Below, piece by piece: positions 16,575 to 24,358 of a stretch of DNA of 35,119 nucleotides. The notes below the pieces were generated by a model. It did no database searches. It saw nothing but the letters and a program-made list of their open reading frames with translations, and was not told where the DNA came from. Both the position numbers and the translations under genes were made by a program. This DNA comes from an uncultured Clostridium sp. (GTDB lineage: Bacteria > Bacillota > Clostridia > Clostridiales > Clostridiaceae). The stretch is from assembly GCA_902785295.1 (NCBI GenBank), contig CACZYK010000026.1, positions 1 to 35,119 on the forward strand. The letters are read 5' to 3'. Each line of letters starts with the position of its first letter. Positions within the stretch are counted from its first letter, which is position 1.

Positions 16575-17525
16575 TTATAATGTTGACATTTCTTCTACAA
16601 TATCATAAAGTTTTTCTACATTTTTAACTCCAAAAATATCTTTAACATAATCTATTCCTACTTTTAAAATTTCTATTAAATCATCATTTCCTGCCCAATT
16701 TTCCAATATAACATTAGATGGAACATCTTTAGCAATTCTATCTAATGCAAAAAATAAAACTGCAATATCATCAATTTTACCTATAAAAGGTATTTTATCT
16801 GGTATTAAATCACTTGGAAAACATGTATATGCTAATGAGGCTGAAACAGTTAATTTGGTTTTTATTGATACTCTATTATCTTTTAAAAGTCTATAAATTA
16901 ATGTGATTAAGTCTGGAACAATAAAAAGATAATCAGATATTCCTTTTACCTTTTGAGGAAGTTTTTCTTTAATAACATTTCTTCCTTTGTTATATGCTCC
17001 TTCTATTTTATTTATTTGTATATCTTCTTTTACCTCTTCTTTATTTTCCTCTTTTTCTAAAGTCTTTATAAGCTCTCCTTTCATAGAAAATTTTATGTCC
17101 TCAATTTCAACTTTAACCATATTTCCTTTTATATATACATCAGAAATATTAAAATCAACAAAATTAATATCTTTTAAGAGTCTTTCTAAATCAATTACTA
17201 TTTTATCTCTATCAGAAAAAAGACCATCTAAATTTATAAATTTAAAACCCTTCTTTAATATAAAGCTTCTTATTGGTCTAAATACCATAAGCTTGGACAC
17301 TTTAACCTTACCAAGTCTTAAAACAAGTTTCTTTTCCTTAACTTCAGTAATTTCTAATATTCCTTCAAAATTTATTTTTATTTTATTTTCATATGTTCCT
17401 TTTATTATTATATTTTGCTCTACAGTTAGCTCAGTTATTTTGAGACCTTCTACATTTAAAAATTCTTCAATTATACTCAATATATCTTCATTAGAAATAT
17501 CTACCTTAACACTAGAAATTCTCAT
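16575..17525 (-). CDS. YkvA/DUF1232 domain protein
   Basis: 316 aa. The N-terminal 160 residues are beta-rich and repeat the theme of a lipid-binding-like barrel (no family named). A charged E/K linker follows (about 162-180). The C-terminal DUF1232 domain at about 205-265 has the family core FPSDLIPDKIPFIGKIDDIA within hydrophobic helices that may lie on or in the membrane. Function unknown. Good GAGAGGTGG ribosome binding site. Monocistronic or read through into rnhA. Confidence 0.82.
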   Translation of the reverse strand: MRISSVKVDISNEDILSIIEEFLNVEGLKITELTVEQNIIIKGTYENKIKINFEGILEITEVKEKKLVLRLGKVKVSKLMVFRPIRSFILKKGFKFINLDGLFSDRDKIVIDLERLLKDINFVDFNISDVYIKGNMVKVEIEDIKFSMKGELIKTLEKEENKEEVKEDIQINKIEGAYNKGRNVIKEKLPQKVKGISDYLFIVPDLITLIYRLLKDNRVSIKTKLTVSASLAYTCFPSDLIPDKIPFIGKIDDIAVLFFALDRIAKDVPSNVILENWAGNDDLIEILKVGIDYVKDIFGVKNVEKLYDIVEEMSTL

Positions 17526-17623
17526 ATTCCACCTCTCATATACCTTTAAATAATAGACTAACTAAATTTGTTATTTAATTTATCAAGCTATATTTAATAA
17601 AAAAAGTATATATTTTTATATAG

Positions 17624-17660
17624 AAAAAAACAAGTAAGAAATTATCCTACTTGTTTTTTT
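17624..17660 (-). terminator. Terminator of the pheA-lepB-hisS cluster
   Basis: A perfect 13-bp stem (17624-17636 with 17648-17660) whose arms end in A7 and T7, so it is functional on both strands. It lies 9 bp after the hisS stop. Confidence 0.9.
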
Positions 17661-17668
17661 ACTATACT

Positions 17669-18967
17669 TTAAAGCTCTTCAAATTTAATTTTACTTTGCT
17701 CTCCACTTTCCATATCTTTAATTGTTACTTCTCTAGCTTCTGCTTCATCTTCACCAATTAGTATAACCTTAGTCATATTAAGTTTATTAGCAAAATTCAT
17801 CTTTTTCTTTATTTTATCATTTTCTAAATAAACCTCAGCTGTTTTTCCACTTTGTTGAAGCTTAGCTAAAACTTCCATTGAAAATTCAAATGTATCTCCT
17901 ATTGGAACAATTAAATATTTTTCATTATCCTCTAATTTATAGTTTTCTAAAAATCCTATTTCACCAAGTACAAAGAATAATCTTGTAAGTCCTATAGACA
18001 TACCAACTCCTGGTAAAACATTGTCAGTGTAGTTTTGTGCTAAATTATCATATCTTCCACCAGATGATATTGAACCAAATTCTTCATGTCCTTCAATAAG
18101 AGTTTCAAATACAGTTCCTGTGTAATAATCAAGACCTCTTATTATCTTTAAATCAATTTTAAAGAAGTTTTTATCTACTCCAAAAAGAGCTAAATATTTT
18201 ATAACTTCTTCAAGCTCAGCTACACCTTTTTTATAAAGCTCATTTTCAATAGTTAAAGCTTTAAGTTCAGCTATTATTGATTCATTATCACCTGAAAATT
18301 CCATAACCTTATTAATAAAGTTGCTCTTTTCTTCTCCCACAATCTCAATTAAATCTTCTGTGAATTTTTCTTTTCCTATTTTGTCATACTTATCTATTAA
18401 AATCATTACCTCAACATCATTTTCTACATTTAATTCTTGAAGTATTCCTTTAAGTATCTTTCTATTACTCATTTGAATTTTAAACTTTCCAAGACCAATA
18501 CTCTTTAAAGCTTTATAAACTGTAGATACAACTAAAGCATCATTTTTTATATCAAGTTTTCCATTTCCAACTACATCAACATCACATTGATAAAATTCTC
18601 TATATCTTCCTCTTTGATTTCTTTCTCCTCTATAAACCTTTCCTATTTGATATCTTTTAAATGGGAAAGTTAAATCATTATAATATTGTGCTACAAATCT
18701 TGCAAAAGGTACTGTTAAATCAAATCTTAAGGCTAAATCCTTATCTCCTTTTTTAAAGCTATAAACTTGCTTTTCTGTTTCCCCTGCAGATTTTGCAAGA
18801 AGGACAGAAGCTTTTTCTATTATTGGAGTATCCATTGGAAGGAATCCATTTTGTGAATAAACATTAGTAACTTTATTTACTATATCATTAAATATTAATT
18901 GTTCCTTTGGTAAAAGTTCCATAAATCCTGGCAAAATTGATGGTTTTATTTTATTACTCAAAATCAT
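17669..18967 (-). CDS. hisS: Histidyl-tRNA synthetase, archaeal/eukaryotic-like type
   Basis: Class II synthetase charging tRNA-His. Motif 2 is YRGERNQRGRYREFYQCDVD; the HisRS-specific segment is IRGLDYYTGTVFET; motif 3 lies in PGVGMSIGLTRLFF. A C-terminal anticodon-binding domain follows (about 345-432, KYLIVPIGDTFEFSMEVLA), so this is a full synthetase and not the shortened HisZ. The motif 2 wording (QCDVD rather than the bacterial QFGIE type) and the GSISSGGRYDNL block resemble the archaeal/eukaryotic branch. It may be a second hisS or an acquired replacement. AGAGGT site before the ATG; 74 bp after lepB. Confidence 0.88.
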   Translation of the reverse strand: MILSNKIKPSILPGFMELLPKEQLIFNDIVNKVTNVYSQNGFLPMDTPIIEKASVLLAKSAGETEKQVYSFKKGDKDLALRFDLTVPFARFVAQYYNDLTFPFKRYQIGKVYRGERNQRGRYREFYQCDVDVVGNGKLDIKNDALVVSTVYKALKSIGLGKFKIQMSNRKILKGILQELNVENDVEVMILIDKYDKIGKEKFTEDLIEIVGEEKSNFINKVMEFSGDNESIIAELKALTIENELYKKGVAELEEVIKYLALFGVDKNFFKIDLKIIRGLDYYTGTVFETLIEGHEEFGSISSGGRYDNLAQNYTDNVLPGVGMSIGLTRLFFVLGEIGFLENYKLEDNEKYLIVPIGDTFEFSMEVLAKLQQSGKTAEVYLENDKIKKKMNFANKLNMTKVILIGEDEAEAREVTIKDMESGEQSKIKFEEL

Positions 18968-19041
18968 TACCTCTCTTCAAATCTTTTCTAAAATCATTAT
19001 TTCTAGTATATCAAAAATAAAAAGTTCAATCAATTATTCTA

Positions 19042-19611
19042 TTAATATATTCTTGAAAATGAAGATAGACTAAATATTGCTTTTCCAACAACTTCTTTCT
19101 CTACATTTATAAGACCTATTTCATTGCTTCTACTATCTAAACTATTATTTCTATTATCTCCCATAACAAATAAATATCCTTTTGGCACTGTTATTCTTAT
19201 ATCCTCATTTTTGTTCATTGGTTCATTTATATAAGGTTCATCTAAAACTTCATCATTAAGATAGACTTTGTTATTTTTAATCTCTATTTTATCTCCACCT
19301 TGTCCAATAACTCTTTTTATTATATAATCTCCATCTTTTACTTTCTTCTTTATTACTATAATATCTCCTCTTTCAGGAATATGCTTTTCTGAATATGCTT
19401 GTTGAAAAAGAAGAAGCTTTTCATTATCATATAATGTTGAATCCATAGAATGTCCATCTACTACTACTACGCTAAAAAAATGTAATATAATAGCAGATAT
19501 AATAACTGCTATTACTACTGTACTTCCCATTTCTTTTATAAAAGAAGTTATCTTTCTCCTTCTTTCTCTTTTTCTTTTTTTCTTTCTTATTTCATACATA
19601 TAATCATTCAT
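19042..19611 (-). CDS. lepB: Signal peptidase I
   Basis: Membrane serine protease (S26) that removes signal peptides outside the membrane. A very basic cytosolic start (RKKKRKRERRRK) and one membrane helix (about 28-50) precede the catalytic domain. The catalytic serine is S55 in DGHSMDSTL, the general base lysine K99 in YIIKRVIGQGG, and the conserved box GDNRNNSLDSR is present. The 189-aa length is normal for the Gram-positive short form. It lies 14 bp after pheA, in one operon. The start ATG has AAAGGATG upstream. Confidence 0.95.
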   Translation of the reverse strand: MNDYMYEIRKKKRKRERRRKITSFIKEMGSTVVIAVIISAIILHFFSVVVVDGHSMDSTLYDNEKLLLFQQAYSEKHIPERGDIIVIKKKVKDGDYIIKRVIGQGGDKIEIKNNKVYLNDEVLDEPYINEPMNKNEDIRITVPKGYLFVMGDNRNNSLDSRSNEIGLINVEKEVVGKAIFSLSSFSRIY

Positions 19612-19625
19612 TTATTCATCATCCT

Positions 19626-20447
19626 TTATTGATAAAATCCCAATATTTTTATCACATGATTTTTTCTTATTAATTTTAACGTATTTAATATCTTTTCCTT
19701 ATCCTCTACCTTTCCACTTATTTCAATAAAAAAATTATATTTTCCAAGTTCTTTTTTTGTAGGTCTTGATATTATTGATACTAAATTTATATTGTTTATA
19801 GCAAATTCTTTTAATAAATCATAAAGTACACCTGGTTCATTTTCTGCATTTGTTACATAAATTGATACATTTATATCCTTATCAGAATTTAGTTTTATAT
19901 CATTTTTATCAGAAGATAATAATATAAATCTAGTTCTATTATTTTCTGAGTCTGTTACATTTCTTATTCCAAATTCATGCTCTGAAGAGTCATATATATA
20001 TCTTGGAATAATTGCTGCTGCTCCTTTTTCCCCCTCCTTAAACTTATTTAATGATTCCATATTGCTTTCTGTAATTACAATTCCTGCATTAGTCATTTTT
20101 TTAATAATGTTTCTACATTGTTCCTTAGACTTAAATTGTACATAAAGCTTTTTTATATCTTGAAGTTTTTCTACATTATACACCAAAGAAAATTGTACTG
20201 GTATAGAAAGTTGTCCTATTATATATACATCTCTTTCTAAAAGCAAATCTAATGTTCTTTGTACAAAACCTGCTAATGTATTTTCTATTGGTACAATGCC
20301 TAAACTATGTGTATCTCCTATTGAATAAAAAACATCATCTATTGTGTCAAAAAAATCTTTTTTTCTTTCACCTTTTTCTTTTATGTACACCTCTGCTGCT
20401 GCATCACTAAAAGTTCCTGCAGGTCCTAATACTGCTATCTTATCCAT
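19626..20447 (-). CDS. pheA: Prephenate dehydratase
   Basis: Converts prephenate to phenylpyruvate in phenylalanine synthesis. The PDT domain spans about 1-180 with GPAGTFSDAAA at the start, IVPIENTLAGFV in the middle and the catalytic T172 in NNRTRFILLS. A C-terminal ACT domain (about 190-270, NAENEPGVLYDLLKEFA...SIISRPTKKELGKYNFFIEI) is the usual phenylalanine feedback site. No chorismate mutase domain is fused. AAGGGG ribosome binding site; first gene of the cluster, diverging from the gene at 20598. Confidence 0.95.
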   Translation of the reverse strand: MDKIAVLGPAGTFSDAAAEVYIKEKGERKKDFFDTIDDVFYSIGDTHSLGIVPIENTLAGFVQRTLDLLLERDVYIIGQLSIPVQFSLVYNVEKLQDIKKLYVQFKSKEQCRNIIKKMTNAGIVITESNMESLNKFKEGEKGAAAIIPRYIYDSSEHEFGIRNVTDSENNRTRFILLSSDKNDIKLNSDKDINVSIYVTNAENEPGVLYDLLKEFAINNINLVSIISRPTKKELGKYNFFIEISGKVEDKEKILNTLKLIRKNHVIKILGFYQ

Positions 20448-20597
20448 TGTTTATCCCCTTTTTATAAATACTTTCTTAACTTCTATTATTTCATAATATT
20501 AACCTAACCTCAATACTTCATGATATAATTAATATATAAATATTTTTTATTTTCATATTAAAATTTAATATTATTTACAAAAGAGGAGTTGATTTTT

Positions 20598-21149
20598 ATG
20601 ACACTACTAAGTAAATATCTTGCACTTTATATGTTGGAAAATAAAGATGAACTAGAAGGAATTCTTGATAAAATTGATATTATTAAAGGTAATATGACTG
20701 AATATCCTTGGGTAAATGAAATTAACTTTGAAGACGTAGCAGAAATCTTTTATGAAAATTATAATACTAATGTCATGGTTGTTGATACTATGCTTCATCA
20801 CATACACTTAAAAGATAACTCCCTTAGAGAAAAAACTTACATTTTTGTTGGAGTTTATTTAAATAAAAGAATTAACTTTTTTACTGGTATAATGACTGAA
20901 TGGGGCTCTAATAAAGATATAAACTTTGTAAATAATCTTCTTAAAAATAATAATATCATACTTCCTAAACTTCGCATATGTCAAACTCATGGAAATACAT
21001 TAGACGCTCGTAGCAGAGGCTGTAGCATGGAAGCTATATATATTTCTTTTTTAAAAATTGAAGATGAAATTGATGCAAAGAATATACATAAGCTTAGAAA
21101 AATATTTTTTGATGGCTATATAGAAGAAACTAATAAAATTACTTATTAA
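20598..21149 (+). CDS. Hypothetical protein, 183 aa
   Basis: Not recognised. No signal peptide, membrane helix or known motif. Notable segments are the mid-protein VVDTMLHHIHLKDN and a conserved-looking CQTHGNTLDARSRGC near the C-terminus, with two cysteines and a histidine that could bind metal. The open frame begins at a TTG (20589), but the ATG at 20598 has AGAGGAG 9 nt upstream and is the start. Followed by a small-RNA candidate on the same strand. Confidence 0.75.
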   Translation: MTLLSKYLALYMLENKDELEGILDKIDIIKGNMTEYPWVNEINFEDVAEIFYENYNTNVMVVDTMLHHIHLKDNSLREKTYIFVGVYLNKRINFFTGIMTEWGSNKDINFVNNLLKNNNIILPKLRICQTHGNTLDARSRGCSMEAIYISFLKIEDEIDAKNIHKLRKIFFDGYIEETNKITY

Positions 21150-21158
21150 TTTTTCATT

Positions 21159-21300
21159 TTGACATAAAACTGTCACATTACTACTTTATAATTAACCTTG
21201 TTAAGTAGTTAAACATAAATATTATTATCCCTTATAAAATATTAAACTATCCCCCAGATAGTAAATAAAACCACTACATTCCCCATGTAGTGGTTTTATT
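21159..21300 (+). ncRNA. Small-RNA candidate A (promoter dyad, three C-loop hairpins)
   Basis: TTGACA (21159-21164) and TATAAT (21187-21192) are 22 bp apart, and a dyad TGACA-N6-TGTCA (21160-21175) lies between them. RNA would start near 21199 and run about 100 nt with no reading frame. Three hairpins each show C-runs in the loop: AATATT/AATATT around TATCCCTTATA, ACTATC/GATAGT around CCCCA (21246-21262), and the terminator AAAACCACTACA/TGTAGTGGTTTT (21267-21278/21286-21297) with loop TTCCCCA. The terminator can also end the convergent MATE gene. The promoter-region sequence and layout repeat at 24211. C-rich loops are typical of Gram-positive small RNAs that pair with G-rich ribosome binding sites. 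Role inferred. Confidence 0.5.
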
Positions 21301-21304
21301 CATT

Positions 21305-22648
21305 TTATCTTGTTATGTTATTAAGCCATTTATAAGTTTTAAATCTTATTGTACATAGTGGTATTTTTATGATTTCATCACTCATTAGTATAATATAAAC
21401 TATTGGCACACTCCATTTAAATACAAATGCTGCTAATGCACTTAAAAGTATTGAGCAACCCCACATTGTTGTTACATCAATAAATAGTCCAAATTTAGTA
21501 TCTCCACCTGCCCTAAATATTCCAACAATCATTGTAGTGTTATATGCTTGACATAAGACAAAATAAGACATAACAAACATCATACTACTAAGATAAGAAA
21601 CTGCCAAAGGTGAAAGAGTTAAATTGTTCATTGCAATTGGTCTTACAATTAAAACTACAATTGAACCCATAAGTCCAGTAATTAAACTTAATTTCACAAA
21701 TTTTTTTCCATATATTTTTGCTTCTTTAATTTTATTTTCACCAATAGACTTTCCAATAACTATAGAGGCTGCTGTTGCCACTCCAAAAGTTACCACAGTT
21801 GCTAGTTGCCTAGTTACTTGAACTACAGAACTTGCAGCTGCTGCTTGACTTCCAAGTTGCCCAAGTATAGCTGCATTTGCAGAAGTCCCTAAGCCCCACA
21901 TCATTTCATTTATAGTTACTGGTATTGAAAATTTTATAAAATCTTTAAGTAAAGCTGAATCTAATTTTATAAAATTTTTAAATCTAAATTTAATTATATC
22001 ATTATATTTATGTGCATAAATTCCTGTAATAACAAGTTCAATGATTCTTGCTATTACTGTTGATAATGCCGCTCCTTGTATTCCTAAAGCAGGTAAACCA
22101 AATTTTCCAAATATAAAAATATAATTTAAAATAACATTTACCACTAAAGAAATAAAATATACCACTGTTGATATTACAACTTTTTCAACACTTCTCATAA
22201 TATTTAAATAAATCATAGTTATTGAGGAAAATATATATGAAAAGCATACTATCCTTAAATATTTAATTCCTTCTAAAATAACATCCTGCTCTGATGAAAA
22301 AATCATCATTATCTGCTTTGGAAATATAAATGTTACTGTTGTAAATATGACTGCAACAGTTAAAGAAAATCTTAGTGCTATCCCTAAGACCTTTTCAATT
22401 GTCTTTGTATCCTTCTTTCCCCAATATTGAGCTGTAAGAACTGCTGCCCCTGAAGTCAACCCAAAGAAAATCAAACTCATTATAAATTGAACTTGATTTC
22501 CAAGAGAAGAGGCTGATAAAACAGTTTCACTTACTTTTCCAAGCATAATTACATCTGCTGAAGTTACTCCAACATTAATTAAATTTTGTAAAGCTATTGG
22601 AACAACTAATGCAAACACCATCTTGTAAAAATTTTTGTTATCCTCCAA
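21305..22648 (-). CDS. MATE family efflux transporter
   Basis: 447-aa cation-coupled multidrug/toxin exporter with about 12 membrane helices in two similar halves (VFALVVPIALQNLINVGVTS starts helix 1; DFIKFSIPVTINEMMWGLGT starts the second half, about residue 232). Belongs to the NorM/DinF-like group; substrate unknown. The start is uncertain: the frame begins with TTG at 22648 behind AGGTG at good spacing, while the first ATG (codon 10) has its GGAGG too far away, so TTG is preferred. It has its own promoter (22684-22711). Confidence 0.9.
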   Translation of the reverse strand: MEDNKNFYKMVFALVVPIALQNLINVGVTSADVIMLGKVSETVLSASSLGNQVQFIMSLIFFGLTSGAAVLTAQYWGKKDTKTIEKVLGIALRFSLTVAVIFTTVTFIFPKQIMMIFSSEQDVILEGIKYLRIVCFSYIFSSITMIYLNIMRSVEKVVISTVVYFISLVVNVILNYIFIFGKFGLPALGIQGAALSTVIARIIELVITGIYAHKYNDIIKFRFKNFIKLDSALLKDFIKFSIPVTINEMMWGLGTSANAAILGQLGSQAAAASSVVQVTRQLATVVTFGVATAASIVIGKSIGENKIKEAKIYGKKFVKLSLITGLMGSIVVLIVRPIAMNNLTLSPLAVSYLSSMMFVMSYFVLCQAYNTTMIVGIFRAGGDTKFGLFIDVTTMWGCSILLSALAAFVFKWSVPIVYIILMSDEIIKIPLCTIRFKTYKWLNNITR

Positions 22649-22683
22649 CTTTTATCACCTACACCTTTCATTCATTCCATATC

Positions 22684-22711
22684 ATTATAATGAAATTTCA
22701 CGATAAAACAA
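22684..22711 (-). promoter_or_regulatory. Putative promoter of the MATE gene
   Basis: Minus strand TTGTTT (22706-22711), 16-bp spacer, TATAAT (22684-22689). The -10 sits in a TCATTATAATGA palindrome. It lies in the 84-bp gap after the PARG gene. Confidence 0.55.
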
Positions 22712-22732
22712 GGCTTTAACAAAAATTTAAAC

Positions 22733-23491
22733 TTATATTATTGCAAAAACTATATCTATGCTATTAGCTGGAATTATATCATTAATTGCATCTTCAAAAG
22801 TTTGTAAAACAAATTCTCTATTATTTCTAAAAACTCCACATCCATAAGCTCCTAAAACTGCACAATCTGGATTTTTTTCTGCTATTAAAGAAACTATTTT
22901 ATATATTCTTTCTTTCATAACTTTTTCAATTTCACATTCCTTAATTCCTCTACTTCTAGCAACTCCTGCATTAGGAGCTGGTGAAGTTATTATAGAACAA
23001 TTTATAGGTTCTTCTAATGTTTCTCCATTAGGAAACTTCTTAAAAACTTGAATGTCTGGAGAATAAATTATTCTATTACTATATAAAGGATTATGTTCTA
23101 ATCTATTATATCCATAATAAAAATCCATTGCCTTTATTTGAGAAAAATATAAAGTAGAAACATAAGAAATACACTCTTCTTGAGCTACTGTTCCTCTTAA
23201 AAAGCCTCCTCCAGGATTTTTAGCAGATGCAAAATTTAATACTGCCATTGTTTTTTCAGGGTTTTTAGTTCCATAACTTTCTATAAAATCAGTAACGCCT
23301 ATTTTTTCTATGTTGTCCTTAACACAAAACCATTTATCTTGATTTAGCTTTTCTTTTATAACCATATCTTCAATACATTCTGGTTTTTTAGGAATTCTTA
23401 ATTTTTTTATCTCACCTTTATAAGGGTATTCCCCTTTTTTTGTACATTCTACTGTATTTTCAGCTAAAATTATTCTATCTTCTCTTTTCAT
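22733..23491 (-). CDS. Bacterial-type poly(ADP-ribose) glycohydrolase (TIGR02452 family)
   Basis: 252-aa macrodomain-fold hydrolase that releases ADP-ribose from modified targets. The PARG signature is complete: GGG (94-96) and QEE (104-106) in NPGGGFLRGTVAQEECISY, with the catalytic glutamates. The second conserved block, PDCAVLGAYGCGVFRNN, lies near the C-terminus, and the adenine-site segment SPAPNAGVARSRG is in between. No PARP or other transferase is seen nearby. It lies 21 bp downstream of the NADAR gene, forming one operon. AAGGAG site before the ATG. Confidence 0.9.
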   Translation of the reverse strand: MKREDRIILAENTVECTKKGEYPYKGEIKKLRIPKKPECIEDMVIKEKLNQDKWFCVKDNIEKIGVTDFIESYGTKNPEKTMAVLNFASAKNPGGGFLRGTVAQEECISYVSTLYFSQIKAMDFYYGYNRLEHNPLYSNRIIYSPDIQVFKKFPNGETLEEPINCSIITSPAPNAGVARSRGIKECEIEKVMKERIYKIVSLIAEKNPDCAVLGAYGCGVFRNNREFVLQTFEDAINDIIPANSIDIVFAII

Positions 23492-23512
23492 AAACCTTCA
23501 CCTACTCCTTAA

Positions 23513-24036
23513 CTATTTTATTATTTCAATAAGCTTGTCTCTAACTTCCATTAAAGCAAAGCCTAATAAATTTTCTCCTTTCCAATAAAATGGATTTTCT
23601 ATATACTCATCCTTATATGACATTTTTATTCCCCATACAGAATCATAAGTACTAGCTTCTACTAAAATTCTATCTTTAGTATTTATTAAAAAATTCTTTA
23701 ATTCTTCATTTTGAGAAAACTTTTCATAATTTCCTCTTAAAACAATATCATACTTATTGTCATTCCATATATCCTGATTAAAATTTTTCACTTCTCTCCC
23801 TAATGCTTTTATCTTTTTAGGATATTTACATTCCATTATTTTTTCTTCTATTTCTTTATCTTTAAATAATCTTGCTTTTTCTGCCATCATATATTGTACT
23901 TACTTTGCCACCATTGGCTGAAACAAGCTTTTGTTATACTTCCATCTTGAGAAGGTGTGTGTCCATAGAAAAAAATATATTTCATTTTTTCCTTTTTATT
24001 AAATTTATCCTTTAATATACTTACTGAATATTTCAT
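23513..24036 (-). pseudogene. NADAR family ADP-ribose glycosidase, frameshifted
   Basis: NADAR proteins cleave ADP-ribose from modified guanine bases or related N-glycosides. The N-terminal part runs from an ATG at 24034-24036 (AGAGGT site) through YIFFYGHTPSQDGSITKACF and SQWWQSK, then stops at 23887. The C-terminal part continues in another frame from QYMMAEKARLFKDKEIEEKI to 23513 and includes the family ends ILVEASTYDSVWGIKMS and NLLGFALMEVRDKL. About 12 codons between SQWWQSK and QYMMAEK are missing, which removes part of the active site and shifts the frame. A 125-aa protein could start at 23890 but would lack the N-terminal domain. First gene of the operon with PARG. Confidence 0.82.
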
Positions 24037-24066
24037 TTTAATACCTCTAAACTTACTCTCTTAATA

Positions 24067-24091
24067 ATATTATCATATTGATATTATCATA
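24067..24091 (-). repeat. Two perfect 11-bp direct repeats at the NADAR-PARG promoter
   Basis: TATGATAATAT on the minus strand occurs at 24081-24091 and 24067-24077, period 14, overlapping the -10 and transcription start. The position suits a repressor operator; the binding protein is unknown. Confidence 0.5.
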
Positions 24092-24117
24092 ATAATTCTA
24101 TTATATTTTTTTGTCAA
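24089..24117 (-). promoter_or_regulatory. Promoter of the NADAR-PARG operon
   Basis: Minus strand TTGACA (24112-24117), 17-bp spacer, TATTAT (24089-24094): a near-consensus sigma-A promoter about 50 bp before the NADAR ATG. Confidence 0.7.
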
Positions 24118-24210
24118 TACTTTCTATATTTATTTTTTATATTATTAGGAAATAATATTACTTGCTAAGCTAATAATAAAGTTTAATAAATTTATTCTAC
24201 TCTTTTTATT

Positions 24211-24358
24211 TTGACACATATTTGCCACAGTTCTCTCTTATAATAAAAGCATAAAGTAATTCACATCCCCCAAAAATTAATGTAATTACTGAAAATAGAT
24301 ATTTATCCCCCATTTAAAAAAGCCAATGCTTACTCCCCTTAAGCATTGGCTTTATTTT
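24211..24358 (+). ncRNA. Small-RNA candidate B, look-alike of candidate A
   Basis: TTGACA (24211-24216) and TATAAT (24239-24244) are again exactly 22 bp apart, with TGACA-N6-TGCCA (24212-24227) between. RNA would start near 24251 and run about 105 nt without a reading frame. A hairpin AGTAATT-C-ACAT/ATGTAATTACT shows CCCCC in its loop, a second TATCCCCCA is unpaired near 24305, and the terminator AAAGCCAATGCTTA/TAAGCATTGGCTTT (24319-24332/24340-24353) has loop CTCCCCT and a T-run. The terminator also contains the last codons and stop of the acyl-CoA ligase gene on the other strand, so it may serve both. The stretch 24118-24210 upstream holds no gene. Confidence 0.5.

Noticed and set aside
21159-21192. 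VirR boxes in front of the small-RNA candidates
   Set aside because: The CCAGTT-type tandem motif of C. perfringens VirR is not present.
21240-21300. Treating the C-loop hairpins as plain terminators only
   Set aside because: Terminator use is likely, but does not explain the shared TTGACA-22-TATAAT layout, the dyad, and the extra C-loop hairpins at both places.
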